DNA of 64,000 nt from Acetobacter tropicalis (GCF_001580915.1 NZ_LHZQ01000222.1:62001-126000); one strand, 5' to 3'. Counted from the first letter of the stretch, positions 26,932 through 36,596 are shown. Numbers and translations are program-made. The notes: generated from the letters alone by a model not told the origin.

Positions 26932-27558
26932 ATGCCAGATCAACCGATTGAACAAGAGCAAGCTGCACAGGCGCGCCATCGTGAGAAAATGCAGAAACGC
27001 AAGAAAATGCAGGATCAGGAAGTGGCCTCAAAATCCATAGAAAAGGGATTATTGATGGTCAACACCGGGCCGGGCAAAGGGAAATCAACCGCTGCATTTG
27101 GAATGGTGCTGAGAACATTAGGCTATGGCCAGCATGTAGTGGTGGTGCAGTTCATTAAAGGGGCATGGGATACAGGTGAACGTCGCGCCTTGGAGCGGTT
27201 TGATGATCTGGTGGAATGGCATGCCTTGGGCGAAGGATTTACGTGGGAAACACAGGATCGGAACCGGGATATTGCCGCGTGTGAGCGCGCATGGGCCGTA
27301 GCCAGACAGGCGTTTGCACGGCCCGATGTGGCGCTTGTGGTGCTGGATGAACTGAATGTGGCGCTCCGGTATGATTATTTGCCCATAAAGCAGGTGTTGG
27401 CAGATATTGCAGCGCGCGTGCCCGGCCAGCATGTGGTGGTGACAGGGCGGAATGCAAAACCAGACCTGATGGAGGCTGCTGATCTGGTAACAGAAATGGG
27501 GGCAGTGAAACATCACTTTAAAAATGGGGTGAAAGCGCAGCAGGGCGTGGAGTTTTGA
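26932..27558 (+). CDS. cobO: Corrinoid adenosyltransferase CobO
   Basis: Transfers the adenosyl group of ATP to cob(I)yrinic acid a,c-diamide. The 208 residues contain the P-loop [14 protein letters not shown] at 44-57, [15 protein letters not shown] (~70) and [12 protein letters not shown] (~136), all diagnostic for the CobO/BtuR family. The first ~35 residues are Gln/Lys/Arg-rich, as is common in CobO. The stop overlaps the proposed TTG start of cobQ (TTGA), so the two are translationally coupled. It is cytoplasmic. Confidence 0.93.
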   Translation: MPDQPIEQEQAAQARHREKMQKRKKMQDQEVASKSIEKGLLMVNTGPGKGKSTAAFGMVLRTLGYGQHVVVVQFIKGAWDTGERRALERFDDLVEWHALGEGFTWETQDRNRDIAACERAWAVARQAFARPDVALVVLDELNVALRYDYLPIKQVLADIAARVPGQHVVVTGRNAKPDLMEAADLVTEMGAVKHHFKNGVKAQQGVEF

Positions 27559-29141
27559 CAGCACGCGTTCTTATGGTGCAGGGCACGGGCTCAAGCGTTG
27601 GAAAATCAACCTTAGTGGCCGGGTTGGCGCGGGCGTTTACGCGGCGTGGATTAAAGGTTCTTCCCTTCAAACCTCAGAATATGTCCAACAATGCGGCAGT
27701 TACGCCCAATGGGGGAGAGATTGGGCGGGCGCAGGCGTTGCAGGCGCGAGCGTGTGGGGTGTTGCCAGATGTGGACATGAACCCCGTTCTGCTCAAGCCG
27801 CAGGGTGAGACGGGGGCGCAACTTATTGTGCAGGGGCGCAGGCAGGATACGGTTGCCGCACGCGCGTATCAGAAACAGAAAGGAAAACTTCTTCCTGCTG
27901 TATTGGAGAGTTTTTACAGACTGGCGGCGCGTGCGGACCTGATAGTGGTGGAGGGGGCAGGCTCAGCTTCAGAAATTAATCTGCGGGCGCGGGATATCGC
28001 CAATATGGGTTTTGCTCAGGCGGTCAATGCGCCGGTTGTGCTGGTAGGAGATATAGACCGTGGTGGTGTTATTGCCAGTCTGGTTGGCACTCAGGTTGTG
28101 CTCGCCCCAGAAGATGCTGCCAGAATAAAAGGGTTTATTGTCAACAGAATGCGTGGTGATATCACGCTGTTTCATGATGGTATGGATTTTATAGCCCAGC
28201 GGACAGGCTGGGCTCCTCTTGGGTTGGTGCCTGATCTTCCTGCCGTGAGAACTCTGCCCGCCGAAGATGCAGCTGATCTGATGGTTAATCTGGCCTCCGT
28301 TGCTTCAGATGGGGCGCAGGTTGATGGTAACGGGAGGGGGCGTCCTGCCCCTCTTCTTCGCATTGCGGTGCCTCTTCTGCCGCTGATTGCCAATTTTGAT
28401 GACCTTGATCCTCTTCGCTCGGAACCGGGTGTCACACTTTTGCCCGTAAAACGGGGGGAACGCCTGCCCGAATGCGATCTGGTGCTCTTGCCAGGATCAA
28501 AAGGAACTATAGCTGATCTGGCTGTTTTGCGTGCGGAAGAATGGGATAAGGATATTTTATCTCATGTTGCGCGGGGAGATCATGTCATGGGTGTGTGTGG
28601 CGGGTATCAGATGCTCGGGCGGACGATTGCTGATCCTTCTGGCACGGAAGGAGAACCCGGATCTGTGGCAGGCCTTGGGCTTCTGGACGTGGAAACCGTC
28701 TTGAGCCATGAAAAAAATCTTGAAGAAACAAGCGGCTTTATTGAAGGCACACATACAGCTGTCTCCGGTTATGAAATGCATATGGGGCGGACGTTTGGCG
28801 TGGGCAGAGAGCGGCCTTTATTGCGCCTGAAAACACAGCCGGAAGGGGCAGTTTCAGCAAGCGGGCAGATATACGGCACTTATCTGCATGGCGTGTTTGC
28901 AAACCGTGCTGCACGCCTTGCGTTGTTGGCCCGTTCTGGTGGAGCGGATTTTGCGCCCGGTGGCCAGTGGTATGAAATTGGTCGTGGAAGAAGCGGAGGC
29001 TGCGTGCCGGATCATCATGACGCAGCCATAGAGCAGGCTCTGGATGCATTGGCTGCTCATATGGAAATGTATGTGGATTTGGATGCCGTTCTGGCGCTAG
29101 CTGTGCCACCGTGTTCAGCCCATGTTGCGGAGAAAGTGTAA
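27555..29141 (+). CDS. cobQ: Cobyric acid synthase
   Basis: Amidates the b, d, e and g side chains of adenosylcobyrinic acid a,c-diamide with glutamine nitrogen. The N-terminal synthetase part has the P-loop-like [17 protein letters not shown] (~8-24) and KPQNMSNNA (~37). The C-terminal glutamine amidotransferase domain has [11 protein letters not shown] (~346; nucleophile Cys) and the catalytic His in YLHGVF (~446). 528 residues is slightly above the usual ~490. The first in-frame start is TTG at 27555 overlapping the cobO stop; an ATG at 27573 is the alternative. Other late cobalamin genes (cobP, cobS, cobD) are not in the window. Confidence 0.93.
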   Translation: MTARVLMVQGTGSSVGKSTLVAGLARAFTRRGLKVLPFKPQNMSNNAAVTPNGGEIGRAQALQARACGVLPDVDMNPVLLKPQGETGAQLIVQGRRQDTVAARAYQKQKGKLLPAVLESFYRLAARADLIVVEGAGSASEINLRARDIANMGFAQAVNAPVVLVGDIDRGGVIASLVGTQVVLAPEDAARIKGFIVNRMRGDITLFHDGMDFIAQRTGWAPLGLVPDLPAVRTLPAEDAADLMVNLASVASDGAQVDGNGRGRPAPLLRIAVPLLPLIANFDDLDPLRSEPGVTLLPVKRGERLPECDLVLLPGSKGTIADLAVLRAEEWDKDILSHVARGDHVMGVCGGYQMLGRTIADPSGTEGEPGSVAGLGLLDVETVLSHEKNLEETSGFIEGTHTAVSGYEMHMGRTFGVGRERPLLRLKTQPEGAVSASGQIYGTYLHGVFANRAARLALLARSGGADFAPGGQWYEIGRGRSGGCVPDHHDAAIEQALDALAAHMEMYVDLDAVLALAVPPCSAHVAEKV

Positions 29142-29356
29142 AAAGCTTGGGCTGGAAAGACGCAGGTCTATCGGCCTCTCAGACTTCATGGGTGACCGTT
29201 TTCGGGTGAACGCCTCTTCCAGCTTTGGTCATTTCTGCTGGATGTCCGCCCGGTAAGCGCCTCTGTTCAGAGTTCGGCCTGAAAATGAGGGGGTGATTGC
29301 GGCATGCGGCTCCAATGCTAAGGTGATGCATGACGTTCACTCAGAGGAGATCATTC

Positions 29357-30124
29357 ATGGCGCATCCGCTTAAAACGGTTCTGGTTACCGGAGCTACGGC
29401 CGGTTTTGGTCATGCCATTGCATTGCGGCTGGTAAAGGAAGGGTTTCGGGTTATTGCGACCGGCCGCCGGCAGGAACGGTTGGAGGCTTTAGCCAGGGAG
29501 GCAGGCGAAAACCTGCTGCCTTTCAAGCTGGACATGACCGATCTGGATGCCGTGAAAGCTCTGCCGGGCAGTCTGCCTGCTGAATGGCAGCAGGTGGATG
29601 TTTTGGTGAATAATGCCGGATTGGCTCTGGGGCTTGAAAAAGCATGGGAGACCAATCCTTCTGACTGGGAGCAGATGATTGCGACCAACGTGACCGGGTT
29701 GGTTGAAATTACCCGTGCCTTGCTGCCCGGCATGGTGGAACGCAACGCAGGCCATGTGATCTCGCTGGGCAGTACGGCGGGTATCTATCCTTATCCGGGG
29801 GCCAATGTGTATGGGGCCACCAAGGCGTTTGTGGATCAATTCATGCGGAATCTGCGCAGTGATCTGCTGGGCAAACAGGTGCGGGCAACCAATATTGCCC
29901 CTGGTCTGTGTGGAGGGAGCGAGTTCAGTCAGGTGCGGCTGGGTGACAGCCAGAAAGCGGCAGCAGTGTATGATAAGACGCAGCCTCTTCTGCCGGAAGA
30001 CATTGCAGAAACGGTGGCCTGGGTGCTGAAACTGCCGCCGCATGTGAATATCAATATGGTTGAAATGATGCCAACCTGTCAGGCTTCAGCCGGGCTGGCT
30101 GTTGATCGGACCATGGCTGGTTAA
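29357..30124 (+). CDS. Short-chain dehydrogenase, YdfG-like
   Basis: A 255-residue classical SDR. The cofactor-binding TGATAGFGHAIAL (~11-23; TGxxxGxG) is followed by the NNAG motif (VLVNNAGLALG, ~82). Catalytic residues are the Ser of SLGSTAG (~138) and YGATKAF (~151; Tyr and Lys). The Arg in ATGRRQERLE (~36) favours NADP. It resembles YdfG, which oxidises L-allo-threonine and 3-hydroxy acids, including 3-hydroxypropionate; the substrate here is inferred. The start at 29357 follows AGAGGAGATC, a strong ribosome-binding site; the open frame upstream of it is ignored. Confidence 0.88.
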   Translation: MAHPLKTVLVTGATAGFGHAIALRLVKEGFRVIATGRRQERLEALAREAGENLLPFKLDMTDLDAVKALPGSLPAEWQQVDVLVNNAGLALGLEKAWETNPSDWEQMIATNVTGLVEITRALLPGMVERNAGHVISLGSTAGIYPYPGANVYGATKAFVDQFMRNLRSDLLGKQVRATNIAPGLCGGSEFSQVRLGDSQKAAAVYDKTQPLLPEDIAETVAWVLKLPPHVNINMVEMMPTCQASAGLAVDRTMAG

Positions 30125-30135
30125 GGGCGATAATA

Positions 30136-30166
30136 AACCCGGTATGGCATCCTGCGGTGCCGGGTT
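30136..30166. terminator. Hairpin between convergent SDR and tyrA-like genes
   Basis: AACCCGG pairs with CCGGGTT around an inner GGCA/TGCC step, 12 bp after the SDR stop. Only a short T run follows on the minus strand, so the strength is doubtful. Confidence 0.5.
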
Positions 30167-30252
30167 GCAGGCGCGAAAGAGGCATACAAATCCTTTGACC
30201 ACGCTGTTAAGTTGCTGTGTAGAGCAAGGCAGAGAAGGAGCGGTTGCGCGGC

Positions 30253-31026
30253 TTAGGCGGGGGTGAGCGTATCCAGTTTTTTGTCCAGAGTATTCAGTAG
30301 GCCAAGATACTGCTTGCGCATAGAAGAGGCGTAAGGATTGAGGCATTCTATAGCTTCAAAGACCTGTGGAGCATCTTTTTCTACCATTTTCATGGCGTCT
30401 CGGAGCAGATCGAAACTGCGTGTTGTCAGGTGGGGGGAGAAAGGTTCAAGTGTTTTCAGGCCTTGAGCCAGCCAATGTGTAAGTGCCTGCGTAACGGCCA
30501 TGTTCTGATCATGGTATTCTGGCGTGCAGATAATAACGTTCAGCCGGAGAGTCTTGCGCAAAAAGGCCGCTACTGTGTGATAGGGGCCGCGTGCAGGGCA
30601 CAGTACGATTTTCAAACCTGTTGTTGTCTGGCCAGCACTCTGTGGGCCGAACAAGGGATGCGTGCCAATAATGCTGACAGTGGATGGCAACAGACTGACC
30701 ATTATCTCTACTGGTTTGACTTTTACGGAACCAACATCAATCACCAGCGCATCGGGCCTGAGTAAGGGGGCAATGCTTTCAAGCACATCAGCCATTGCCT
30801 GAACAGGAACGGCTAGAATGATAATCCGACACCGGGCAACAGATCTTAGGTCAGTCAGTTGGACGCCAAGTGCCTGTGCGGTGTCTTCAAGCGAGTTTCG
30901 ACTATCATGAGCGAAGACCGGCGCGTACGGGGCAATATGGCGCGCGACTAATTGCCCGAAGGCACCAAAGCCGATGAGGCCAACGGATGGTGGTTCATCA
31001 TGGGGCAAGGGAAGAGAGTGTCTCAT
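30253..31026 (-). CDS. Prephenate dehydrogenase family protein
   Basis: A 257-residue NAD(P)-dependent enzyme of the TyrA family that would convert prephenate or arogenate in tyrosine synthesis. The Rossmann motif is GLIGFGAFGQLVA (~16-28). The catalytic-His region is IIGTHPLFGPQSAG (~120) and the dimer helical domain covers ~165-255. It lacks the C-terminal ACT domain of longer forms, so feedback control by tyrosine may differ. It resembles the short form seen beside chorismate mutase genes, but none is adjacent. Prephenate versus arogenate preference cannot be told. Confidence 0.82.
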   Translation of the reverse strand: MRHSLPLPHDEPPSVGLIGFGAFGQLVARHIAPYAPVFAHDSRNSLEDTAQALGVQLTDLRSVARCRIIILAVPVQAMADVLESIAPLLRPDALVIDVGSVKVKPVEIMVSLLPSTVSIIGTHPLFGPQSAGQTTTGLKIVLCPARGPYHTVAAFLRKTLRLNVIICTPEYHDQNMAVTQALTHWLAQGLKTLEPFSPHLTTRSFDLLRDAMKMVEKDAPQVFEAIECLNPYASSMRKQYLGLLNTLDKKLDTLTPA

Positions 31027-31271
31027 AAACGAACATTCCTTAGCGTGCCGACAACAGCCAAGGGTGTTCGAGAAACATCGTCAACCGCTGGCAGGGCGGC
31101 GGTTGACCAATAATAGACAACATTCACCGCTATGTGCGCGGTGAATAATACAGTCCACTGTTGTGTGTGAGCGTTGCCATGACCAAGAGCCTGCAGGAAA
31201 ATACTGTGGGAGTCAAATTGCTCCATAAGGGGAGGACGCAGTATATGCTCCCTCTGTAGTGAGGGAGGGGC

Positions 31272-32243
31272 TCAGGGTTTGGAGGCGGCAGCAGCTTGTT
31301 TGCTTGCCTGCTTTGCCGCCAGTTTGGCTGCCTTTTTGGCTTTTTGCCGTTCCAGTCGTTCTTTTAAGGCCATGCGTTCGTACCGGATACGCTGACGCAC
31401 CCAGTTGAGCATACCGGAGAACGTGAGCACGATAATCCCCACAAAAGTCCAGCTATCCAGCGGCTGATGAAACACCACATAACTGAGCACGACTCCCCAG
31501 ACCATCTGGCTGTACTGGGGCAGAGCGACGCGGTTGGCGGGCGCGCGTGCTGTGGCGAGCATCATAAGAAGCTGACCGAGCGCTGCCAGAAAACCATACC
31601 CAAACAGATACACCCAGGAGCTAACGGTTGGGGGCCAGGTAGCGTGTAGCCCCATAAGTAGACCATTACCAATCAACGGCCCGATCAGGCTGGAGCCAAA
31701 GAGGGAAAGCCGAACGGTTTCCTTGCTGGCAAGGCGGTAGGCAATCACGCTACCTGCGTTGGCAAATGCTGCCACCAGTGCGCACAGGTGACCCAGATGA
31801 AGCGCGCGTACACCCGGCCGAAGCACAATCAGCACGCCTACAAATCCCAGCACAACTGCCAGCCACGCCCAGGCCGTTACTTTTTCTTTCAGCAACACAA
31901 CAGAAAGAATGGTGACAAACAGGGGCATCAGAAACATGAGCGAAAGTGCTTCTGGCATGGGAAGCAGCATGAAGGCTTCCACGCTGGCGGCTGTAGCCAG
32001 AAAAACACAGAAGGCGCGTAACACCCACATGGCCCGCTGTTGTGGACGGAAGATATCCAGATAGGATTCATGCGGCTTGCGAAGAAAGGGAAGAATCAGA
32101 AATCCGAAGACACCGCCGGAAAACGCAACTTCAAACGGATTTAATTGGCCCGCCAGAAGTTTGGAGAAGGCATCGCTGATAGCGAAGGAGGCGTAAGCCC
32201 CAAAGGCCAGCGCCATGCCGGAGAAAAGGGTTTTGGGGTCCAT
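31272..32243 (-). CDS. EamA-family (DMT) transporter
   Basis: A ten-helix inner-membrane transporter with two EamA repeats (~15-140 and ~150-285). I set the start at the ATG at 32243 (MDPKTLFSGMALAFGAY), since the frame upstream is not typical. The N-terminal AYASFAISDAFSKLLAG and RPGV before the second repeat are common in this family. The last ~45 residues form a Lys/Ala-rich cytoplasmic tail (AKKAAKLAAKQASKQ). Substrates of this family are various metabolites, often amino acids; nothing here narrows it down. Confidence 0.83.
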   Translation of the reverse strand: MDPKTLFSGMALAFGAYASFAISDAFSKLLAGQLNPFEVAFSGGVFGFLILPFLRKPHESYLDIFRPQQRAMWVLRAFCVFLATAASVEAFMLLPMPEALSLMFLMPLFVTILSVVLLKEKVTAWAWLAVVLGFVGVLIVLRPGVRALHLGHLCALVAAFANAGSVIAYRLASKETVRLSLFGSSLIGPLIGNGLLMGLHATWPPTVSSWVYLFGYGFLAALGQLLMMLATARAPANRVALPQYSQMVWGVVLSYVVFHQPLDSWTFVGIIVLTFSGMLNWVRQRIRYERMALKERLERQKAKKAAKLAAKQASKQAAAASKP

Positions 32244-32491
32244 TACCGTAAAAGCCGTATCAGTGGTGCCAAAGAGGCAGGATGTCTGGCTCGTCCCTTT
32301 ATGGTGACGCGCTGCGCAGGGGAGGGCCAATACCTCCAAAACACATAAAGTAAAAGGAGTTTGTTTTTACATGTTTTTTGACTGCGGCAGGACTGTTCTG
32401 GCGGGATGGGCGGCCGAGCAGCCTTTTATGTGACGGTACAAGCAGGCAGCAGGGCAGTGCGGAGGACGAAGATTTTCTGGTGCGTGTTTGC

Positions 32492-32520
32492 TTGAGCACT
32501 TGCTTTCTCTGCCCTATAAG
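32492..32520 (+). promoter_or_regulatory. Probable promoter of the crcB riboswitch transcript
   Basis: TTGAGC (32492-32497... within CTTGAGCAC) and TATAAG (32515-32520) are spaced by about 17 bp, near the sigma-70 ideal. Transcription would start just before the fluoride aptamer. Confidence 0.6.
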
Positions 32521-32524
32521 GCGC

Positions 32525-32584
32525 GGCACAGGGGATGGGGTTCCCCCTTATAACCGCCCGCTCGGGGCTGATGACTCCTGCCGT
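32525..32584 (+). ncRNA. Fluoride riboswitch (crcB motif)
   Basis: The aptamer reads AGGGGATGGGG, TTCCCCC, then TATAACCGCCC and GGGGCTGATGACTCCT. All conserved blocks of the fluoride riboswitch are here in order: the GATG after P1, the P2 hairpin GGGG/CCCC, the ACCGCC loop and the CTGATG before the closing strand. AGG (32530-32532) pairs with CCT (32577-32579) as P1. It lies ~95 bp upstream of crcB, whose product exports fluoride. The expression platform is not clear; a hairpin at 32634-32656 could be part of it. Confidence 0.9.
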
Positions 32585-32645
32585 TATAACCGTGGTGGAA
32601 GCCGGGGCCTTGGGCTGCGTCTATCGCCATAACGGCGGGAGAGAC

Positions 32646-32678
32646 ATGGCCCGCCGCAAGAAAGAGGGTCGGGTGTGA
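32646..32678 (+). CDS. Ten-residue leader peptide coupled to crcB
   Basis: A tiny frame ATG...TGA reads MARRKKEGRV. It is preceded by GGCGGGAGAGAC, a good ribosome-binding site, and its TGA shares the A with the crcB ATG (TGATG). The peptide is highly basic. Its start lies in the loop end of a possible GGCGGG/CCCGCC hairpin (32634-32656). The arrangement suggests translational coupling, with ribosomes finishing the leader re-initiating at crcB. That it is translated is inferred from context only. Confidence 0.5.
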   Translation: MARRKKEGRV

Positions 32679-33112
32679 TGTCTTTTTATACCTGTCTTAT
32701 TGTTATGCTGGGCGGTGCGTTGGGCACACTGGCGCGGTATGTTGTGTCCGTGCTGACTGGCCCATACAGCCGGATGATGCCATGGGGTACCATACTCGCC
32801 GTGAATATGGTGGGGTCTTTCATCATCGCATTTTTTGGAACGTTGACACTGGCTGGCGGGCGTTATCCTGTTTCTGAAAACATGCGGCTGTTTGTCATGA
32901 TCGGCCTGTGCGGTGGTTACACCACCTTTTCGTCCTTCAGCCTGCAAACGCTTGATCTGCTGCGTATCGGGGCCTGGGGGCGGGCTCTGCTGACTATAGG
33001 GCTGTCAGTTTTCTTGTGCGTAGGGGCCGCGTCTGTGGGGCATGTTCTGGCATCCCGCCTGAACCACCATGCCATTATGGTTGCTCAGGCGGATATTGAA
33101 GAAGAAGTGTAA
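32678..33112 (+). CDS. crcB: Fluoride channel CrcB (Fluc)
   Basis: A 144-residue four-helix inner-membrane protein that lets fluoride leave the cell as a dual-topology dimer. Family marks are GGALGTLARYVVS (~12-24), the TGPYSR...PWGTILAVNMVGSFIIAF segment (~27-52, with the conserved Asn), and GLCGGYTTFSSFSLQ (~75-90), whose Thr and Phe residues line the pore. The ATG at 32678 overlaps the leader-peptide stop; a GTG one codon earlier is possible. A fluoride riboswitch lies upstream, in full agreement with the function. Confidence 0.95.
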   Translation: MSFYTCLIVMLGGALGTLARYVVSVLTGPYSRMMPWGTILAVNMVGSFIIAFFGTLTLAGGRYPVSENMRLFVMIGLCGGYTTFSSFSLQTLDLLRIGAWGRALLTIGLSVFLCVGAASVGHVLASRLNHHAIMVAQADIEEEV

Positions 33113-33140
33113 GAAAGTTTCCTCTCTATAAGGATGCGCC

Positions 33141-33527
33141 TCAGGCGCTCGGCATTTTATACATGGCGCACAGTTTGTTGCCGTCTGGGTCCCGCAGATA
33201 GGCCAGATACAAGTCTCCCATTGCCGTGTGGCGCACTCCGGGCGGATTTTCGATGGTTTTTCCGCCATTTTCCACACCTGCCTTATGCCAGGCTTCAACC
33301 TGCTCTGCGCTGGTCATGGCAAAGCCGATTGTGCCGCCATTGGCTGCCGTGGCGGGTTGGCCATCCAGCGGCGTGGTGATCACCAGGCGTTCGCCGTCAT
33401 GCGTATAGGTCAGGCGGCCTTTGGCGTTAGGGGTTGCGGGCTCACAGCCCAGAACACCCAGCGTTGCATCGTAGAATTTTTTGGAGCGGGCAATGTCGTT
33501 GCTGCCCAACATGATGTGACTGAACAT
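33141..33527 (-). CDS. VOC-family (glyoxalase-like) protein
   Basis: A 128-residue protein with the paired beta-alpha-beta-beta-beta units of the vicinal oxygen chelate superfamily. MFSHIMLGSNDIARSKKFYD at the start and GDLYLAYLRDPDGNKLCAMY at the end (with the conserved DPDGN) are typical. Metal ligands would include His4 and a Glu near the second repeat. The reaction is unknown; it may be a lactoylglutathione lyase relative or a resistance-type protein. It converges with crcB across a 28-bp gap. Confidence 0.82.
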   Translation of the reverse strand: MFSHIMLGSNDIARSKKFYDATLGVLGCEPATPNAKGRLTYTHDGERLVITTPLDGQPATAANGGTIGFAMTSAEQVEAWHKAGVENGGKTIENPPGVRHTAMGDLYLAYLRDPDGNKLCAMYKMPSA

Positions 33528-34046
33528 GAAAAATCGTCATTCCGTGTAACGTTCAGGAAGACGCCACCTTACCCCTCTGTTTAAAGACGTCAAATGCAGG
33601 CCGCTTATGAACGGGCATTCTTTATGACAGGGTGGATTTGTTAAAGTTCTGAGAAAACACCAGAAAGACATTGCGGGACGGCCCGGTATTTTTCTAGCGA
33701 TAGAAGGGCCTGTCAGATGGGGTGTTAAAACGATGCAGGATCATGACCAGCTAACGTCTTTTTTCTTCTTCCAGCACTAGCGTAAAAAAATGCAACACTG
33801 TTGCGGATAAGTACCATCCGTCCTTCTGGAACGGTCATGAAATTTTTTTCTGATGCTATAGGCATTATATTTTTGAACTCGGTTTTATCTTGTTTTTAAT
33901 ACTGGTGTTGTTCCCGTCAGGAAACAGGGCCTTATGCGCCAACAGATGTCTGGACAGAGACTGGATATAAAATTAAGTGCTCTGCCCCTTCGGCCTGATG
34001 TTGTGAACGCCGCTTTCCCCTTGCCCTTAAATGATAAGAGACACAC
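33528..34046. other. 519-bp region upstream of a TonB receptor
   Basis: Divergent promoters of the VOC gene and the TonB receptor must be here. I see AT-rich stretches near 33840-33900 but no convincing Fur box, riboswitch or gene. Confidence 0.55.
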
Positions 34047-36596
34047 GTGAGCAAAAGACCTGTTTCCCTTTATACGCCCCTTGTGTGCCGTAAACGTTCT
34101 TTGTGTTCTGTCCGTTCGTATTCTACTGCGTTGGTCGGGGCTTTTTCTGTTTGGGCCTGTGTGTCGGGCTATGCAGGCGCGGCTTTTGCAGCAGGGGAGA
34201 GCGTGGAAAAACGTTCATCAGGCAAACTGCATGCTGCTCAGGCACCGGGGAAACAGGAAGCCTCCACACGGCAGGTTTCTCAGCCGCATAAGAAGCCCAA
34301 GGCGGAATCCGCAGCAGGGGCCATGGAAGCGGTGACGGTAACCTCCACCCGTCGCACCACCTCCATCATGCGTGTGCCGGTCAGTGTTGCCGCGTATAAT
34401 CAGGCGTATCTGGATATGAAGGGCGCCAAAACCATTCAGGATGTGCTCCGCTTTACGCCGGGCCTGACATTTGACCCCACATCCAAAACGCCGGTTGTGC
34501 GTGGTCTGGCATCCAGCGCAGGGTCAGCCACCACCGGAATTTATCTGGATGATACACCCATCCAGATCCGTAATCTGGGTTTCAGTGCGGAAAACACGGT
34601 GCCGCAACTGTTTGATATGGAACGGGTAGAAGTGTTGCGCGGCCCGCAGGGCACCCTGTTTGGGGCCGGTGCGGAAGGCGGAGCTGTGCGTTACATCACG
34701 CCCGCACCGAACCTGCATAAATATACATCCTATGCCCGTGCGGATGTCTCAGCATCACAGTACGGAGCGCCGACATATGATCTGGGCGTGGCGCTTGGCG
34801 GGCCGATCATCAAGGACAAGCTGGCGTTTCGCGTCAGTGCGGAACGGCAGGGGCAGGGCGGTTATATCGACCACCTTGATTACCGAACCGGGAAAAAGAC
34901 AGACAAAAACACCAATAATGATGATGTGAACGTGTTTCGTGGTTCTGTTCTGGTCAAACCGATTGAAAACCTGAGCATTACGCCGTCCATCATGTATCAA
35001 CAGCGTCTGGTGGGGGATAGTGATACCTATTTTGCGGGTCTTTCCAATCCTGGTAAAAGTGAATACCGCACCAATTCGCCCGAATGCCAGCAGAACACGG
35101 ACCGTTTTTATCTGCCGTCTTTGAATATCAAATATGATATCGGGAATGTCTCGCTGATTTCGAACACGGCCTATCTGCACCGTAACAATATTACGGGCTA
35201 TAACGGCACGCTTTATCAGCTTTCCTATTATAATGAATTTCTGGATGGCAGCAGCCCGTACTATCCCTTGCTGACCCAGCAAGGGATCAACCCCAACACG
35301 CCATATTATTATGGTCCTTCACGCGTGTTGAACCAGCAGCGTAATTTTACCGAGGAATTTCGTGTGCAGTCCCGCAATCCGGTGGCTAACCGCCTGATGT
35401 GGGTGGCCGGTGTATACTATCAGAACGACAAGCAGATGAGTTCCGAGCAATTGCAGGAACCCAACGCAAACGTTTTGACACAGGCGTTGTTTGATATGTC
35501 TGCTTCCGATTTCTGGGGCGGCTGGCCCAATGCAGGGCAGAACGCCTACATCAACCAGACACGCGCCACGGATGAGCAGGTTGCCGTTTTTGCCAACGCG
35601 ACGGTGGAAATTATCAAAGGGCTGAAGTTTGATGCAGGTGTGCGGTATGCCAATGCCAATTATCACTTCCACAACTTTGCAGATGGCAGCCATAATGGTG
35701 ACCGCACAACAGCCAGTGGTCAGATTACTGAAAACCCGGTGACCCCCAAATTTACCTTGAGTTACCAGATTGACCGCCACTCCATGGTGTATGCGGGCTG
35801 GGGCAAAGGGTGGCGTGTGGGCGGTGCCAACGCGCCCGTGCCACAGCTTTTGTGCCAGAATGATCTGAATAATTTTGGCATGACCTCGGCACCCAGAAAA
35901 TACAAATCAGACACGGTAAAAAGCTGGGAAGTTGGGTCAAAGAACCAGTTTTTCCATAATCGTCTGCAAATTTCAGGAAGCCTGTATTACATCAACTGGT
36001 CCAACATTCAGCAGAATGCCTATCTGCCGGGATGCGGCGTGCAGTACACGACTAATCTGGGTGAAGCGGTTAGCAAAGGGTTTGATCTTCAGGCCACATT
36101 GTATCCGTTTGATGGCCTCTCGATCGATACCACGCTTGGCTATACAGATGCGCATTATACCAAAAATGCGTATGTGGGCACCAACCAGAACGGCCTGCTT
36201 GCCCGTAAAGGCGATACACTGGGCACACCGGGTTGGAGCTATAGCCTTGGGGTTCAGTACAATATTCCCAAGAACATCATCTCCATTGGTCATGGACAAT
36301 TGTATGTGCGGACGGATTACCAGTATATCAGCCGCCCCAGTGGCACCACACCCATTCGGGATTCAGAAACGCTGATGTACAATTCGGGCTATTACCTGAC
36401 ACAGGCCCAGCATTACCTGACCCTGCGTGTGGGGGCCCGGTTCAATAATAATATGAACCTGTCTTTCTATGTGAATAATCTGCCCAATCTGCACCCCATG
36501 GTCACAAGTTCAAACGAGGTACAGGGGTCTCTGCTGCAACTGAACTCTACCATGCGGCCGCGTTATGCTGGCGTCTTGTTGACGTATAACCGCTGA
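34047..36596 (+). CDS. TonB-dependent outer-membrane receptor
   Basis: An 849-residue receptor with a long N-terminal signal (cut near FAAGESVE, ~residue 48) and a low-complexity linker. A TonB-box-like MEAVTVTSTRR lies at ~92. The plug domain (~95-205) has VPVSVAAYNQAYL, LRFTPGLTFD, YLDDTPIQIR and LRGPQGTLFGAGAEGGAVRY. The 22-strand barrel follows, with YAGWGKGWRVGG near 582. The last residues (LLTYNR) do not end in Phe/Tyr, unlike most barrels. The start is a GTG at 34047. Sequence style matches the alphaproteobacterial receptors whose ligands can be iron chelates or other nutrients; the ligand is unknown. It is first in a receptor-lipase-receptor run. Confidence 0.9.
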   Translation: MSKRPVSLYTPLVCRKRSLCSVRSYSTALVGAFSVWACVSGYAGAAFAAGESVEKRSSGKLHAAQAPGKQEASTRQVSQPHKKPKAESAAGAMEAVTVTSTRRTTSIMRVPVSVAAYNQAYLDMKGAKTIQDVLRFTPGLTFDPTSKTPVVRGLASSAGSATTGIYLDDTPIQIRNLGFSAENTVPQLFDMERVEVLRGPQGTLFGAGAEGGAVRYITPAPNLHKYTSYARADVSASQYGAPTYDLGVALGGPIIKDKLAFRVSAERQGQGGYIDHLDYRTGKKTDKNTNNDDVNVFRGSVLVKPIENLSITPSIMYQQRLVGDSDTYFAGLSNPGKSEYRTNSPECQQNTDRFYLPSLNIKYDIGNVSLISNTAYLHRNNITGYNGTLYQLSYYNEFLDGSSPYYPLLTQQGINPNTPYYYGPSRVLNQQRNFTEEFRVQSRNPVANRLMWVAGVYYQNDKQMSSEQLQEPNANVLTQALFDMSASDFWGGWPNAGQNAYINQTRATDEQVAVFANATVEIIKGLKFDAGVRYANANYHFHNFADGSHNGDRTTASGQITENPVTPKFTLSYQIDRHSMVYAGWGKGWRVGGANAPVPQLLCQNDLNNFGMTSAPRKYKSDTVKSWEVGSKNQFFHNRLQISGSLYYINWSNIQQNAYLPGCGVQYTTNLGEAVSKGFDLQATLYPFDGLSIDTTLGYTDAHYTKNAYVGTNQNGLLARKGDTLGTPGWSYSLGVQYNIPKNIISIGHGQLYVRTDYQYISRPSGTTPIRDSETLMYNSGYYLTQAQHYLTLRVGARFNNNMNLSFYVNNLPNLHPMVTSSNEVQGSLLQLNSTMRPRYAGVLLTYNR

